A DNA stretch of 64,000 nucleotides from positions 622,378,262 through 622,442,261 of the forward strand of contig CM046877.1 in the NCBI GenBank assembly GCA_025667525.1, written 5' to 3'. The DNA comes from Glebionis coronaria (Eukaryota > Streptophyta > Magnoliopsida > Asterales > Asteraceae). A program made the translations under genes and the position numbers. Within the stretch, counting starts at the first letter, position 1, and each line of letters begins with the position of its first letter. Below the pieces are notes generated by a model, which worked only from the letters and a program-made list of their open reading frames with translations, was not told the DNA's origin and made no database searches. Shown here piece by piece: positions 60,977 to 64,000 of this stretch.

Positions 60977-63900
60977 GATAGGGTTCATCATTATAGGTTC
61001 AATGTATTAGATAGGGTTCATCATTATATTAGATAGGGTTCATCATTAGAGGTTCAACGTATTAGATAAGTTTCAACATTAGAGGTTCATTGAATTAGAT
61101 AGGGTTCATCATTAGAGGTTCAATGTATTAGATAGGGTTCATCATTAGAGGTTCATTGAATTAGATAGGGTTCATCATTATAGGTTCAATGTATTAGATA
61201 GGGGTCATCATTAGAGGTTCAACGTATTAGATAGGTTTCAACATTAGAGGTTCATTGAATTAGATAGGGTTCATCATTAGAGGTTCAATGAATTAGATAG
61301 GGTTCAACATTATAGGTTCAATGTATTAGATAGAGTTCATCATTAGAGGTTCAATGTATTAGATAGGGTTCATCATTAGAGGTTCAACGTATTAGATAGG
61401 GTTTATCATTAGAGGTTCAATGTATTAGATATGGTTCAACATTATAGGTTCAATGTATTAGATAGGGTTCAACATTATAGGTTCAATGTATTAGATAAGG
61501 TTCAACATTATAGGTTCAATGTATTAGATACGTTTCATCATTATAGGTTCAATGTATTGATAGGGTTCAACATTATAGGTTCAATGTATTAGATAGGGTT
61601 CAACATTATATGTTCAATGTATTAGATAGGGTTCATCATTATAGGTTCAATGTATTAGATAGGGTTCATCATTATAGGTTCAATGTATTAGATAGGGTTC
61701 AACATTATAGGTTCAATGTATTAGATAGGGTTCAACATTATAGGTTCAATGTATTAGATATGGTTCAACATTATAGGTTCAATGTATTAGATACGTTTCA
61801 TCATTATAGGTTCAATGTATTAGATAGGGTTCAACATTATAGGTTCAATGTATTAGACAGGGTTCAACATTATAGGTTCAATGTATTAGATACGTTTCAT
61901 CATTATAGGTTTAATGTATTAGATACGTTTCATCATTATAGGTTCAATGTATTAGATAGGGTTCAACATTATAGGTTCAATGTATTAGATAGGTTTCATC
62001 ATTATAGGTTCAATGTATTAGATAGGGTTCAACATTATAGGTTCAATGTATTAGATAGGGTTCAACATTATAGGTTCAATGTATTAGATAGGGTTCATCA
62101 TTATAGGTTAAATATATTAGATAGGGTTCATCATTATAGGTTCAATGTATTAGATAGGGTTCATCATTAGAGGTTCAATGTATTAGATAGGGTTCATCAT
62201 CAGAGGTTAAATGTATTAGATAGGGTTCAACATTATAGGTTCAATGTATTAGATAGGGTTCATCATTAGAGGTTCAATGTATTAGATAGGGTTCATCATT
62301 AGAGGTTCAATGTATTAGATAGGGTTCATCATTAGAGGTTCAACGTATTAGATAGGTTTCAACATTAGAGGTTCATTGAATTAGATAGGGTTCATCATTA
62401 GAGGTTCAATGTATTAGATAAGGTTCAACATTATAGGTTCAATGTATTAGATAGGGTTCATCAATAGAGGTTCAATGTATTAGATAGGGTTCATCATTAG
62501 AGGTTCAACGTATTAGATAGGGTTTATCATTAGAGGGTCAATGTATTAGATAGGGTTCAACATTATAGGTTCAATGTATTAGATAAGGTTCAACATTATA
62601 GGTTCAATGTATTAGATAGGGTTCAACATTATAGGTTCAATGTATTAGATACGTTTCATCATTATAGGTTCAATGTATTAGATAGGGTTCAACATTATAG
62701 GTTCAATGTATTAGATAGGGTTCAACATTATATGTTCAATGTATTAGATAGGGTTCATCATTATAGGTTCAATGTATTAGATAGGGTTCATCATTATAGG
62801 TTCAATGTATTAGATAAGGTTCAACATTATAGGTTCAATGTATTAGATAGGGTTCAACATTATAGGTTCAATGTATTAGATAGGGTTCAACATTATAGGT
62901 TCAATGTATTAGATACGTTTCATCATTATAGGTTCAATGTATTAGATAGGGTTCATCATTATAGGTTCAATGTATTAGATAGGGTTCATCATTAGAGGTT
63001 CAATGTATTAGATAGGGTTCATCATCAGAGGTTCAATGTATTAGATAGGGTTCAACATTATAGGTTCAATGTATTAGATAGGGTTCATCATTATAGGTTC
63101 AATGTATTAGATAGGGTTCATCATTAGAGGTTCAACGTATTAGATAGGTTTCAACATTAGAGGTTCATTGAATTAGATAGGGTTCATCATTAGAGGTTCA
63201 ATGTATTAGATAAGGTTCAACATTATAGGTTCAATGTATTAGATAGGGTTCATCATTAGAGGTTCAATGTATTAGATAGGGTTCATCATTAGAGGTTCAA
63301 CGTATTAGATAGGGTTTATCATTAGAGGTTCAATGTATTAGATAGGGTTCAACATTATAGGTTCAATGTATTAGATAGGGTTCAACATTATAGGTTCAAT
63401 GTATTAGATAGGGTTCAACATTATAGGTTCAATGTATTAGATACATTTCATCATTATAGGTTCAATGTATTAGATAGGGTTCAACATTATAGGTTCAATG
63501 TATTAGATAGGGTTCAACATTATATGTTCAATGTATTAGATAGGGTACATCATTATAGGTTCAATGTATTAGATAGGGTTCATCATTATAGGTTCAATGT
63601 ATTAGATAGGGTTCAACATTATAGGTTCAATGTATTAGATAGGGTTCAACATTATAGGTTCAATGTATTAGATAGGGTTCAACATTATAGGTTCAATGTA
63701 TTAGATACGTTTCATCATTATAGGTTCAATGTATTAGATAGGGTTCATCATTATAGGTTCAATGTATTAGATAGGGTTCATCATTAGAGGTTCAATGTAT
63801 TAGATAGGGTTCATCATCAGAGGTTCAATGTATTAGATAGGGTTCAACATTATAGGTTCAATGTATTAGATAGGGTTCAACATTATAGGTTTAATGTATT

Positions 63901-64000
63901 AGATAGGGTTCAACATTATAGGTTCAATGTATTAGATAGGGTTCAACATTATAGGTTCAATGTATTAGATACGTTTCATCATTATAGGTTCAATGTATTA
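60977..64000. repeat. 33-bp satellite array with higher-order structure, running off the window
   Basis: About 90 units of GATAGGGTTCATCATTATAG + GTTCAATGTATTA with two main variants (CATCATTAGAGG, AACATTATAGG). The 33-bp unit is 11 codons without a stop in one frame (FNVLDRVHHYR), so long open frames at 61610, 62732 and 63524 are by-products. Unit order repeats at 792 bp (24 units): the 62732 and 63524 segments differ by one residue over 87. A 32-bp unit near 61556 breaks phase. Variants ACGTATTAG and CATTGAATTAG mark particular units. Confidence 0.95.

Larger units (their letters stand above)
56363..64000 (-). mobile_element. CACTA (En/Spm-type) transposon, one terminus and interior; other end not in window
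   Basis: It begins CACTACAACAATCGCGCC at 56363 (possible 3-bp target AAG before it). It has arrays of subterminal palindromes at 56407-56850 and again at 59704-60617, around a spliced En/Spm-type gene on the minus strand. The mirrored TTGTAGTG end is not found before 64000. The second block of palindromes suggests the other terminus should lie near or beyond 60.6 kb, so the satellite at 60977 may be inside or adjacent. The stated right limit is only the window edge. No DDE transposase is present. Confidence 0.75.

Noticed and set aside
61610..62170. Long open frame FNVLDRVHHYR repeated
   Set aside because: It simply reads the 33-bp satellite in the one stop-free frame; no start context, no non-repeat sequence.
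61000..64000. Telomeric or subtelomeric DNA because of TAGGGTT in each unit
   Set aside because: The word is embedded in a 33-bp unit; there are no TTTAGGG tandem runs.

Overview
This 64 kb window is AT-rich nuclear DNA of a flowering plant. It consists almost entirely of transposable elements, many of them nested, and I found no convincing host gene. The plant assignment rests on Ty3/gypsy and TRIM retrotransposons primed by initiator-Met tRNA, a CACTA transposon with a spliced Ptta/En/Spm-type gene, a FAR1/MULE remnant, a Helitron and several MITEs. The plant family cannot be fixed from the sequence; Asteraceae is a weak guess.

Layout, 1-18.3 kb: three Ty3/gypsy insertions are stacked. A plus-strand LTR (16400-18315) was entered by a minus-strand gypsy element (1-289 and 10326-16399; its 3' part lies off the left edge). 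That element's reverse transcriptase was then split by a complete plus-strand element (290-10320, 5-bp target duplication GAACT, LTRs of 2655 and 2654 bp). The minus element keeps readable gag, zinc knuckle, protease and RT, joined through three apparent GT-AG introns. The inserted plus element has nearly identical LTRs around a badly decayed gag-pol, which suggests a non-autonomous element mobilised in trans.

17.6-55.7 kb: a block of about 8.3 kb (copy A, 17646-25941) recurs in the same orientation 27.9 kb away (copy B, 45566-55720). Copy A carries a Mutator-type MITE missing from B, and B carries a truncated LINE missing from A, so each copy shows the other's empty site. Both contain a large non-coding fold-back element; a diverged third copy lies at 36.3-41.9 kb. 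Between A and B are a complete small Helitron, a MITE, tandem arrays, an inverted-repeat MULE-like element with palindromic TGACTCA arrays and a FAR1 fragment, a short retroposon with a coding tail, a 795-bp TRIM with identical LTRs, and the 5' LTR of another minus-strand retroelement.

55.7-64 kb: TA microsatellites flank a MITE-like segment. A CACTA transposon then begins at 56363, with 22-bp palindromic subterminal repeats and an intact five-exon 397-residue gene on the minus strand. The window ends in a 33-bp satellite (60977 onward, running off the edge) with a higher-order period of 24 units (792 bp).

The genes present serve element mobility only: gag-pol, LINE RT, FAR1/MULE and En/Spm-type proteins. 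Only the CACTA gene looks intact. I found no tRNA, rRNA, CRISPR or prokaryote-type operon.
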